From Bacteroidales bacterium UBA6377 (GTDB lineage: Bacteria > Bacteroidota > Bacteroidia > Bacteroidales > UBA932), in assembly GCA_002438805.1 (NCBI GenBank), contig DJQV01000024.1:1-64000 (forward strand): a stretch of DNA of 64,000 nucleotides, given 5' to 3'. Positions 31,597-38,968 of the stretch are shown here, piece after piece. The first letter of the stretch is position 1; the number at the start of each line of letters is the position of its first letter. Below the pieces are notes generated by a model. It searched no databases, was not told where the DNA came from, and saw only the letters and a list, made by a program, of their open reading frames with translations. Made by a program: the position numbers and the translations under genes.

Positions 31597-32328
31597 TTAT
31601 TCTAGCCCGGCGGTCTGCCGGGCTTTTTTCACGTCGTGCACACGGAGGATGTCTACCCCGTGGTCAAGTGCTGTGCGGTGGGCCTTCTCTGTGTCCCCAC
31701 CGGTGAAGCGCTTGTCGGCCGCGCCGATAAGTATCTGTTTTCCAAGCACCTTGAAGTCTTCCAGATGCTCGAGTATCTCCCAGTTCTGATCCTGGTTCTT
31801 GGCGAAGCCCAGACCCGGGTCGAGGATCCAGTCCTTGATGCCGTTTGTCGCTGCGGTGATGGCAAAGCCCCCGAAATACTCGAGGAGTTCAGGGATAACG
31901 CCTTCCGGATAGTCACACTGCCCGTCCATCGTGCGGGGATTGCCCCTCTTGTGCATCGCGACGTATGGCAGGCCGAGCCTGCCCACTGTGCCAAGCATCC
32001 CCGGGTCGTCCTCGCCGGCGGAGATGTCGTTGACGATGAAGCGTCCGAATGTGTCGTAAGCCCTGCGGACTATCTCGGCACTTGTGGTGTCTATCGAGAC
32101 CGGCACCTGACTGTCAAGCTCGCGCAGCACCGGCTCAAGCCTGCGCCACTCTTCCTCCAGCTCCACATCAGCTGCGCCAGGCCGTGTGGACACGGCCCCG
32201 ATGTCGATGATGTCGGCCCCGTCCTGGAGCATCTGTTCTATCCTCGGCAATGCCTCCTGAGCTGTCGCACGGCTGGATGCCCAGAATGAATCCGGTGTCA
32301 GATTCACGATTCCCATTATCTTTACCAT
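31597..32328 (-). CDS. folP: Dihydropteroate synthase
   Basis: This enzyme joins p-aminobenzoate to dihydropterin pyrophosphate in folate synthesis and is the sulfonamide target. It has 243 residues, somewhat short for the family (~270). Motifs present are MGIVNLTPDSF, DIIDIGAVSTRPGA, VSIDTTSAEI, FIVNDISAG and WILDPGLGFAKNQDQN. The final H-D-V pair (RVHDVKKA) is the terminal substrate loop. The ATG at 32328 follows its -7 box by 4 bases. The last nine codons overlap the terminator of the convergent CPBP gene. Confidence 0.93.
   Translation of the reverse strand: MVKIMGIVNLTPDSFWASSRATAQEALPRIEQMLQDGADIIDIGAVSTRPGAADVELEEEWRRLEPVLRELDSQVPVSIDTTSAEIVRRAYDTFGRFIVNDISAGEDDPGMLGTVGRLGLPYVAMHKRGNPRTMDGQCDYPEGVIPELLEYFGGFAITAATNGIKDWILDPGLGFAKNQDQNWEILEHLEDFKVLGKQILIGAADKRFTGGDTEKAHRTALDHGVDILRVHDVKKARQTAGLE
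31605..31629 (+). terminator. Intrinsic terminator of the CPBP gene, inside folP
   Basis: GCCCGGC (31605-31611), 5-base loop, GCCGGGC (31617-31623), then six T. It ends the nucleotidyltransferase-CPBP transcript. On the other strand the same bases encode the KKARQTAGLE end of FolP. Confidence 0.85.
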
Positions 32329-32332
32329 AATG

Positions 32333-32360
32333 CAAAAGTAGTAAAAAATCCATACCTTTG
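32333..32360. promoter_or_regulatory. Divergent -7 boxes for folP and tmk
   Basis: TACTTTTG on the minus strand (32333-32340) ends 4 bases before the folP ATG. TACCTTTG on the plus strand (32353-32360) ends 5 bases before the tmk ATG. Both transcripts should be leaderless or nearly so. Confidence 0.65.
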
Positions 32361-32365
32361 CGTCT

Positions 32366-33049
32366 ATGCTGATAGTTTTGGAAGGCCTCGACGGGGCCGG
32401 GAAGTCCACGCAGGTGAGGATGTTCAGAGAATATCTTGAGAGCGTCTGCCCGAAAGTCGAATACATACATTTCCCACGATATGACGCTCCTGTCTACGGG
32501 GAGCTGATTAGCAAGTTCCTCAGGGGCGGCTTCGGCTCGATCGGAACCGTACACCCGCAGCTTGTGGCGCTGCTCTTCGCAGAGGACAGGCACGGGGCCG
32601 CACCTTTAATAAGGGAAACCCTGGAGGAAGGGGGCACGGTGCTCCTGGACAGGTATGTGTACTCCAACATCGCCTACCAGTGCGCGAAACTCGCCTCGGA
32701 CGTCGAAGCGGAAGAACTCAGAAGGTGGATACTCGAGACGGAATACGGACAGTTCGGCCTGCCTTTGCCGGATCTCAACCTGTACCTGGATGTCCCGATC
32801 AGCTTCGTGGAAAAGAGCCTCGCCTCCCATAGGGACGGTGACGACCGCAGCTACCTGCACGGCGGCAGCGACATACACGAGGCGGACATTGCCTTCCAGT
32901 GCAGGGTGAGGGATTTTTACCGCAGGCAGGCGGGTCTTGATCCGACTTTCCTCACCGTGGGCTGCTCGGATGCGGACGGTAGGATGCTGGCTCCTGATTT
33001 GATTTTCAACAAGATAAAAGACACGTATGAGAATAGTAAGAAGGGCTAG
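32366..33049 (+). CDS. tmk: Thymidylate kinase
   Basis: This enzyme phosphorylates dTMP to dTDP. It has 227 residues. The P-loop is GLDGAGKST at residues 7-15. The dTMP-site segment lies in YIHFPRYDAPVYGELISKFLRG and the DR-Y motif in LLDRYVYSNIAYQ. A LID-like part follows near residues 150-170 (SLASHRDGDDRSYL). Length is slightly above the ~210 norm. Its end overlaps the downstream membrane-protein gene by 23 bases. Confidence 0.94.
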   Translation: MLIVLEGLDGAGKSTQVRMFREYLESVCPKVEYIHFPRYDAPVYGELISKFLRGGFGSIGTVHPQLVALLFAEDRHGAAPLIRETLEEGGTVLLDRYVYSNIAYQCAKLASDVEAEELRRWILETEYGQFGLPLPDLNLYLDVPISFVEKSLASHRDGDDRSYLHGGSDIHEADIAFQCRVRDFYRRQAGLDPTFLTVGCSDADGRMLAPDLIFNKIKDTYENSKKG

Positions 33050-34049
33050 TGCCATAATCATAGGTTTCGTTCTCTTTGTGGCGGGCCTGCTCAAGCTGCT
33101 GGACCCGGTCGGTGCAGGCCTTGTGGTCGAGGAGTATTTCAAGTTTCTGCATCTCGGCTTCCTGCGTCCGCTCTCTTATCTCACAGGGGTGTCGGGGGCT
33201 CTGGCGGAGACGCTTCTGGGTGCCGCTCTGCTATGCGGGGTCTGGAGGAGGATTACCGGCATAGTCACCCTTGCCGTGCTCGTGTTTTTCACTCTCCTCA
33301 CTCTGGTGCTGCTGATTTTCAACCCGTCGATGGACTGCGGATGCTTCGGCGAGGCTGTGCACCTAACTCACCTTCAGAGTTTTCTGAAAAACATCGCGCT
33401 GCTCGCTCTCTGGGCTGCGGCTTTCCTGCCCCCTGGCAGTCAGGAGCCGACCCGCAAGGTCAAATATGTAAGTTTCGGGATCACGGGGGTTTCTGTCTGC
33501 CTGTTTTTCCTGTATTCAGCCCTGTCCCTGCCGCTCGTGGACTTCACCAATTACAAGAGCGGAGCGGAACTCGTAAGCGAGGGGCTGTCGTTCAGCGATG
33601 CCGGCGGAGAGTATGCCGATTCTCTTGCTCTTGAGGGCAGAGTACTGATTTCTTCCGTCTACAGTCCTTCCAAACTGGGCAGCAGGGACTGGGACAAGAT
33701 CTCCTCGGTCCTGCATGATGCTTCCGCCTGCGGATACACAGCCTTGCTGCTGGCAGCATCTTACCCGGAGGAGATGGCAGACATGGCCGGGCCCGAACTG
33801 CTGCCGTACACTTATTTCGCGGACCGCAAGACACTCTTGACACTCAACCGCTCCAACGGCGGGCTCACCTATGCCGCAGACGGCCAGATCGTCAGGAAAT
33901 GGTCGTTCAACCGCCCGCCGCACAGGGATGAGTTGGAATCCATGCTGCAGGCCGACCCGACGGAGACCATGATAACGCAGATGAGCGCGGACAAGCTCAA
34001 ACTTCAGGGCTTCCTGCTCTATGTCTTCGCGGTGATGCTGTTGCTGTAA
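33027..34049 (+). CDS. DoxX/MauE-like membrane protein
   Basis: The protein has 340 residues. The first ~150 have four hydrophobic segments with AGLLKLLDPVG at the start and the cysteine pair CGCFG near residue 109, as in DoxX/MauE-like proteins associated with thiol-redox or respiratory roles. A further membrane segment lies near 155-170. The soluble region ~175-320 shows a thioredoxin-like strand order without a CxxC, and a final hydrophobic segment (FLLYVFAVMLLL) closes it. It overlaps tmk by 23 bases, so it is coupled. Function unproven. Confidence 0.75.
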   Translation: MRIVRRASAIIIGFVLFVAGLLKLLDPVGAGLVVEEYFKFLHLGFLRPLSYLTGVSGALAETLLGAALLCGVWRRITGIVTLAVLVFFTLLTLVLLIFNPSMDCGCFGEAVHLTHLQSFLKNIALLALWAAAFLPPGSQEPTRKVKYVSFGITGVSVCLFFLYSALSLPLVDFTNYKSGAELVSEGLSFSDAGGEYADSLALEGRVLISSVYSPSKLGSRDWDKISSVLHDASACGYTALLLAASYPEEMADMAGPELLPYTYFADRKTLLTLNRSNGGLTYAADGQIVRKWSFNRPPHRDELESMLQADPTETMITQMSADKLKLQGFLLYVFAVMLLL

Positions 34050-34069
34050 GTTGAGCCGGTTTTTTCTTA

Positions 34070-35248
34070 TCAATATAGAAAGCCGAACATCCATATAGGG
34101 ATAGAGCGCCCTGAAGCATACTCAAGATTATCTTTGACAAGATAACCGACCCGAGCATCCTTTATCTGATCGGACTTTTTGTTCCTGCCACCGACTTCGA
34201 ATGTAACATCCCCTATCTCGAAATCAGATATCTTGGAAGAAACCGGAGAGCACACTTGTTTAGTCCAGGCCAAAAAATTGGTCTCACGCATATTGCCGTC
34301 ATCAATGATGCCGTCCTCCGACAATGAATATGCTATATTACTGTTCCCCAAATACAGTTTCTCAGGCTTTGCCAACAGGCTGTCGCTATGTCCGGCTTCG
34401 CGAAGCGCGTTGAACATGCCCGTTGCTTCGAGATAACTTATGTAATCAGGCACGACGTTCCGGCTGATCCCGAGGTAACGTCCAAGCGTGTCATTACTGG
34501 GTTTGAACGGGACACTCTTTGCCAGAATATACATCAGCTTCTTGAGCTTTACGGCTGAGGCGATGGTCATATCCGCATAGTCTGGGATATCATCTTCCAC
34601 AGTGGCCAGAATCGCATTCTGCAGACGTATTTCGGCATCTCCCTCTTTAAAAAAAGGGTAAAATCCGTGCCTGCAATATTCTTTGTAATATTTAAGGGGA
34701 CGATGTTCTCCTTCTGGAAAATCGACTTTCCCATGCAGGATTTCTTCAAGAGACGAGGTTTTAAGACTCCATCCGTTGCGGATATTAAGATACTCCCTGA
34801 AAGAAAGTCCAGGCATTTCATAAGGTACGCTGCGTCTGCTGAGGTCCGCTTTGTTTCCTCTCTTCAGTGCCAACAGGCTGCTCCCGGAATATACCACACA
34901 AAGAGTAGGGAAATCATCGTAGATGTTTTTTATTTCTGTTGACCACCCCTTGTACTTATGTATCTCATCGATGTACAAGCGCTTCCCGCCTTGAGCGAAA
35001 AACATCCCGGCAAGTTCATAGAGAGTGTGCCCGGCAAAATACATATTGTCCGCTGTCACGTATAGCGTCTCCTCAGGGTTGTCATACTTCTTGATATGTT
35101 GAAGAATCATAGTGGACTTCCCGACACCTTTCTGTCCCATGATGCAGACCAGACGGCTCTTCCAATTCACCTGCTCGTGGAAACTGCGCAGATAAGCCAT
35201 CGGCGTGAGTGCAAGTTTAATGCGAAACGTATTATATAAGCCTTCCAT
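34070..35248 (-). CDS. AAA ATPase with DUF4143-like C-terminus (AAA_14 family)
   Basis: The protein has 392 residues. Walker A is MGQKGVGKST near residue 38, Walker B is KRLYIDEIHKY, and a sensor phrase is VVYSGSSLLAL. GLSFREYL is the usual AAA_14 link. The C-terminal half has an HTH-like stretch and a nuclease-like end (ISDFEIGDVTFEVGG). It is the third member of this broad group in the window and differs greatly in sequence from the other two. The ATG at 35248 was chosen over a TTG one codon earlier. Two copies of a TGCAC palindrome lie upstream. Confidence 0.83.
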   Translation of the reverse strand: MEGLYNTFRIKLALTPMAYLRSFHEQVNWKSRLVCIMGQKGVGKSTMILQHIKKYDNPEETLYVTADNMYFAGHTLYELAGMFFAQGGKRLYIDEIHKYKGWSTEIKNIYDDFPTLCVVYSGSSLLALKRGNKADLSRRSVPYEMPGLSFREYLNIRNGWSLKTSSLEEILHGKVDFPEGEHRPLKYYKEYCRHGFYPFFKEGDAEIRLQNAILATVEDDIPDYADMTIASAVKLKKLMYILAKSVPFKPSNDTLGRYLGISRNVVPDYISYLEATGMFNALREAGHSDSLLAKPEKLYLGNSNIAYSLSEDGIIDDGNMRETNFLAWTKQVCSPVSSKISDFEIGDVTFEVGGRNKKSDQIKDARVGYLVKDNLEYASGRSIPIWMFGFLY

Positions 35249-35267
35249 CAAAAGTCATCATTTTTTG

Positions 35268-35275
35268 CAAATATA
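35268..35275 (-). promoter_or_regulatory. -7 promoter box of the third AAA ATPase gene
   Basis: TATATTTG on the minus strand fits TAnnTTTG, about 20 bases before the ATG. The expected -33 region is covered by the first TGCAC palindrome, as expected for an operator. Confidence 0.65.
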
Positions 35276-35279
35276 ATAT

Positions 35280-35334
35280 ACTGCACAAAAAAAAGTGCAT
35301 ATTTTGGCAAAAACTGCACAAAAAAAAGTGCATA
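35280..35334. repeat. Tandem palindromes TGCAC-A8-GTGCA upstream of the ATPase
   Basis: Two identical 22-base units, 35280-35301 and 35313-35334, spaced 33 bases start to start. Each contains TGCAC, eight A and GTGCA, an inverted repeat. The first covers the -33 region of the ATPase promoter. Two copies are too few for an array of another kind; a regulator site is the simplest reading. Confidence 0.8.
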
Positions 35335-35393
35335 CTATCTGTTACAACCACACATCAACTTTCACTCAAACAGATGTATAGGCACGAGAACGC

Positions 35394-36755
35394 CTATGCT
35401 CCAAGCAGAAACTCCCTCATGCCTTTGATGTCGTCCTTCGGGAAGTTCTTCTGCTCGCCGGAAGAGAGGTTTTTGATGTTCACCGTGCCGGCTTCGACCT
35501 CGGAACCTCCGTTTATTGAGAGGAACGGGATGAACTTGCGGTCTGCATATTCGAACTGCTTCTTGAGTTTGGTCTGGTCAGGATAGATTTCGACGGCGAC
35601 ACCCTCCGAACGAAGAGCTGATGCCACAGGGAGAATGTACTTCAACTCTTCCGCGCCCATGTTTGCGAAAAGCACGGTGGTGCTGCTACGCAGATCCTTC
35701 GGGAATTTATCCAGCCCCATGAGTACATCATATATACGGTCTGCACCGAAACTGATTCCGACACCGGACATGTCCGGCAGGCCGAAAATACCGGTAAGAT
35801 TGTCATAACGCCCGCCCCCGCAGATACTTCCGATCTGCCAGTCGAGAGCCTTGACCTCAAATATGGCTCCAGTATAATAGTTGAGGCCACGGGCGAGCGA
35901 GAGGTCAAGTTCGACCGGAGTCCTGATTCCGGCTGCTTCTATGTATCCGAAAAGTTCCTCCAGCTCGTCCAGACCTTTAAGCCCGGTCGGAGAAGAACCC
36001 ATCATTGAGCGCATGACTGCTATCTTTTCTGAAGTGCTGCCGCTAAGGGTGAGCACAGGCTCAAGCATCTGCACAGCCTCCGGGGTCAGTCCCTTGGTAA
36101 GCATCTCTCCCTTGACGGCATCGAGTCCTATCTTGTCAAGCTTGTCTATGGCCACGGTAATGTCCACGACCTTGTCAGGGAATCCGCAGATTTCAGCCAG
36201 ACCGGTAAGAACCTTGCGGTTGTTGATTTTCAGAAGCACACGGATACCGAGTTTCTCGAACACCTTGTCTACTATCTGCACAAGTTCAAGTTCACAGAGC
36301 TGGCTCTTGCTTCCGATAGCGTCCACATCACACTGATAGAACTCACGGTAGCGTCCTTTCTGAGGCCGGTCGGCACGCCATACCGGCTGTATCTGGAAAC
36401 GCTTGAACGGGAATGTCAGTTCATCGCGGTGCTGCACCACATAACGGGCGAACGGCACCGTCAGGTCGTAACGGAGTCCTTTCTCGCATACTTGAGGTGT
36501 GAGCGGCTTGTCAAAGTCCACACCGGAGAAAGCGTCGCCCGAATTGAGTATCCGGAAAAGGAGCTTGTCTCCCTCCTCACCATATTTGCCCAGCAGGGTG
36601 GAGAGATTCTCCATGGCCGGAGTCTCTATCTGTGAATAACCGTATGTGCGGAACACGGAGCGGACGGTGTCGAAAATATAGTTGCGCGCAGCCATCTCGC
36701 GCTGTCCGAAATCCCTTGTGCCCTTTGGTATTGAAGGTTTCTGTGCCATAGACAT
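35394..36755 (-). CDS. hisS: Histidyl-tRNA synthetase
   Basis: This class II synthetase charges tRNA-His. It has 453 residues. Motif 1 is near RNYIFDTVRSVFRTYGYSQIETPAME. Motif 2 is FQIQPVWRADRPQKGRYREFYQCDVD. The histidine A motif is LDLSLARGLNYYTGAIFEV, and motif 3 lies in GGGRYDNL with GVGISFGADRI. The anticodon-binding domain ends the chain. An alternative ATG lies two codons in. The minus-strand box TAAATTCG at 36769-36776 is a possible weak promoter, one base from the sppA -7 box. Confidence 0.96.
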   Translation of the reverse strand: MSMAQKPSIPKGTRDFGQREMAARNYIFDTVRSVFRTYGYSQIETPAMENLSTLLGKYGEEGDKLLFRILNSGDAFSGVDFDKPLTPQVCEKGLRYDLTVPFARYVVQHRDELTFPFKRFQIQPVWRADRPQKGRYREFYQCDVDAIGSKSQLCELELVQIVDKVFEKLGIRVLLKINNRKVLTGLAEICGFPDKVVDITVAIDKLDKIGLDAVKGEMLTKGLTPEAVQMLEPVLTLSGSTSEKIAVMRSMMGSSPTGLKGLDELEELFGYIEAAGIRTPVELDLSLARGLNYYTGAIFEVKALDWQIGSICGGGRYDNLTGIFGLPDMSGVGISFGADRIYDVLMGLDKFPKDLRSSTTVLFANMGAEELKYILPVASALRSEGVAVEIYPDQTKLKKQFEYADRKFIPFLSINGGSEVEAGTVNIKNLSSGEQKNFPKDDIKGMREFLLGA

Positions 36756-36785
36756 TTGTTTTATCTTGCGAATTTAGTACTTTTG
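36755..36785 (+). promoter_or_regulatory. Promoter of sppA
   Basis: TTTG (36755-36758), 19 bases, TACTTTTG (36778-36785): a complete Bacteroidota promoter, 24 bases before the ATG at 36810. Confidence 0.78.
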
Positions 36786-36809
36786 ACAAAATTTACACTT
36801 ATTTATACG

Positions 36810-38552
36810 ATGAAAGATTTTGTAAAGATGACCTTGGCTGTGATCTGCGGTCTGGTCATTATGGGCATACTGGTGTTCATACTCGGATTCGGGATGCTCG
36901 GTGCCCTTCTGGCGGCAGGCAGTTCCACCCCCGTTCTACCCAAATCCGGCGTCCTCGTGATGGACATGTCACGGTTTGTAATCGGCGAGCAGAGCCAGGA
37001 GTCCAACCCCCTCTCTTCATTCAGCGGCAGCGGAGAATTGCAGACCATAGGCATATGGGATGCGGTGCAGGCCATCAACTCCGCAGCAACAGACCCGGCT
37101 GTGCAATACATATATCTCAAAACAGACGGCTCCATGAGCGGGATAGCTTCCCTTGAGGAAATCCGCAAGTCCCTGGCGAAGTTCCGGCAGACCAGCGGCA
37201 AGCCGGTAGTGTCCTATATCGAGGCCCCGACCACAGGCGGCTATTACCTCGCATCGGTGGCCGACAAAATCTATATGACCTCACACATAGGCGGGACCGT
37301 CCCTCTCACGGGAGTTTCCAGCCAGACGGTTTTCCTCGGAGACCTTCTGGGCAGGCTCGGGATCAATGTTCAACTGATCAAGCACGGAAAATACAAGTCA
37401 GCCGGCGAGATGTTTACCAAATCCAAGTCAAGCCCCGAGAACAGGGAGCAGTACCAGAGGATGGTGGACTCCATGTGGGAGAGCATGTCGGAAAGCATCG
37501 CGCAGAGCCGGGAACTCTCAGTTGATGACCTTGACGATGCCATAAACAACTTGAAGCTCAACCTGCCTCAGGATTTCGTGGAGTGCGGCCTTGTGGATGA
37601 ACTTCTGACAAAAAATGAACTTGAAGACAAGCTGGCTGTACTGGCGGTAAAGGACAGCTTCGATGAAGTCAGCCTCATCCCTTTTGCCGATTATGTGGCC
37701 AACATAGTGCCGCCGTTCAACGCCAAGCAGCAGATCGCCATCATCTATGCCGACGGCGAAATCATTGACGGGCATGACAAGACGGCAGTGGCCGGAGACA
37801 GGTTCGCATCAATCATAGCAGGCGTCAGGGCCGACTCCACCGTCAAGGCCGTGGTGCTCAGGGTCAACTCTCCTGGAGGAAGCGTACTCGCTTCAGAGAA
37901 GATAAAGAACGAACTCGACCTTTTGCAGAAGGACAAACCGGTAGTCGCTTCATACGGAGAATATGCGGCATCCGGCGGGTACTGGATCTCCAACGGCAGC
38001 AATGTCGTTTTCACTGATGCCACCACCCTTACCGGCTCCATCGGTGTGTTCGGGATGATCCCGGATTTCTCGAAAACAGCCAGAGATGTTCTCCACATAG
38101 GGGTAGAAAGCGTAAATTCACACAAGCACGGGGATATGTTCGGACTGATGAGGCCTTTCGACCAGAGCGAATTCAACTATATGACAAGGTCAATTGAAAA
38201 CATATATGACCGCTTTGTCAGCATAGTCTCCAACAGCCGCTCCCTGACCAGGGAAAGGGTTGATGAAATCGCCCAGGGACGTGTCTGGACGGGGGCCGAT
38301 GCATTGCCTATAGATCTTGTGGATGAGATAGGCACACTCGAAGATGCCGTAAATTATGCGGCATCGATAGCCGGGGATCCGGACTTGAGCAACTGGTCCG
38401 TCTGCGGATACCCAAGTCCGCAGACGATGATGGAAAAAGTTCTTGAGATGTTCTACGGTTCTTCAGATGAAAATGCGCTTCTGGGCCGTCTGAAGGACTG
38501 CACCGAAGCCAAGGTGCTTGCGCGAATGGATACACAATTAGAAGTCCGCTAA
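36810..38552 (+). CDS. sppA: Signal peptide peptidase SppA, 67K type
   Basis: The protein has 580 residues. It is a membrane-anchored serine protease that degrades cleaved signal peptides, with an N-terminal transmembrane segment (residues ~10-35). Tandem ClpP-like domains follow. The first holds the lysine region KHGKYKSAGEMFT. The second holds ASGGYWIS and the serine in TTLTGSIGVFG. This Lys/Ser dyad split over two domains matches the long SppA form. The ATG at 36810 was chosen after the promoter; the longer frame reads through it. Confidence 0.92.
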   Translation: MKDFVKMTLAVICGLVIMGILVFILGFGMLGALLAAGSSTPVLPKSGVLVMDMSRFVIGEQSQESNPLSSFSGSGELQTIGIWDAVQAINSAATDPAVQYIYLKTDGSMSGIASLEEIRKSLAKFRQTSGKPVVSYIEAPTTGGYYLASVADKIYMTSHIGGTVPLTGVSSQTVFLGDLLGRLGINVQLIKHGKYKSAGEMFTKSKSSPENREQYQRMVDSMWESMSESIAQSRELSVDDLDDAINNLKLNLPQDFVECGLVDELLTKNELEDKLAVLAVKDSFDEVSLIPFADYVANIVPPFNAKQQIAIIYADGEIIDGHDKTAVAGDRFASIIAGVRADSTVKAVVLRVNSPGGSVLASEKIKNELDLLQKDKPVVASYGEYAASGGYWISNGSNVVFTDATTLTGSIGVFGMIPDFSKTARDVLHIGVESVNSHKHGDMFGLMRPFDQSEFNYMTRSIENIYDRFVSIVSNSRSLTRERVDEIAQGRVWTGADALPIDLVDEIGTLEDAVNYAASIAGDPDLSNWSVCGYPSPQTMMEKVLEMFYGSSDENALLGRLKDCTEAKVLARMDTQLEVR

Positions 38553-38571
38553 AGAACCCGCTTGAGAAAAA

Positions 38572-38603
38572 TTTGCTTTTTTAAAAATAACTCTCTACCT
38601 TTG
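38572..38603 (+). promoter_or_regulatory. Promoter of the initiator tRNA
   Basis: TTTG (38572-38575), 20 bases, TACCTTTG (38596-38603), 13 bases before the tRNA. A textbook Bacteroidota promoter. Confidence 0.85.
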
Positions 38604-38616
38604 CATCCACAAACAT

Positions 38617-38692
38617 CGCGGGGTAGAGCAGTTGGTAGCTCGTCGGGCTCATAACCCGGAGGCCAGAGGTTCGAGTCCTCTCCCCGCTACCA
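38617..38692 (+). tRNA. Initiator tRNA-fMet (anticodon CAT)
   Basis: The gene has 76 bases with CCA encoded (38690-38692). The acceptor begins CGCGGGG and the 3' strand is CCCCGCT, so the first pair is a C-T mismatch, the unpaired 1-72 position typical of initiators. The anticodon stem has three G-C pairs around the loop CTCATAA, the second initiator feature. The T arm contains GGTTCGAGTCC. Confidence 0.96.
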
Positions 38693-38699
38693 ATGAGAA

Positions 38700-38727
38700 G
38701 GTCGGCTGATTTTCAGCCGGCCTTTTT
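38700..38727 (+). terminator. Intrinsic terminator of tRNA-fMet
   Basis: A 10-bp stem (38700-38709 with 38713-38722, one G-T pair), loop TTT, then five T. Confidence 0.88.
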
Positions 38728-38878
38728 GAAGTTCAGGTTACAGCATAATAGCATAAAAACTCTATAACCTGAGACATCCGCCGGCGCGTGGCGCAATGCC
38801 ATGCGCACCGGGGGCGTTTCCACAGCGGCAGATTTCATAAACCCACTTGCGCAAAAAGGCGTCTAGTGCGCACGGGAC

Positions 38879-38906
38879 AAGAAAGGGCCGGCCAAACGGC
38901 CAGCCC
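38879..38906 (-). terminator. Intrinsic terminator of pnp
   Basis: On the minus strand GGGCTGGCC (38898-38906), loop GTTT, GGCCGGCCC (38885-38893), then TTTCTT. It lies 62 bases past the pnp stop. The ~150 bases between it and the tRNA terminator hold no gene. Confidence 0.8.
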
Positions 38907-38968
38907 CCTGATAATGCCGGGAAGCCATATCGAAAAGTCAAGCGGCTCCCCCTATGTCTGTGAAGAGG

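Noticed and set aside
35280..35334. CRISPR-like repeat
   Set aside because: Only two short units with an 11-base gap, no spacer-sized intervals and no cas genes; better explained as a promoter operator.
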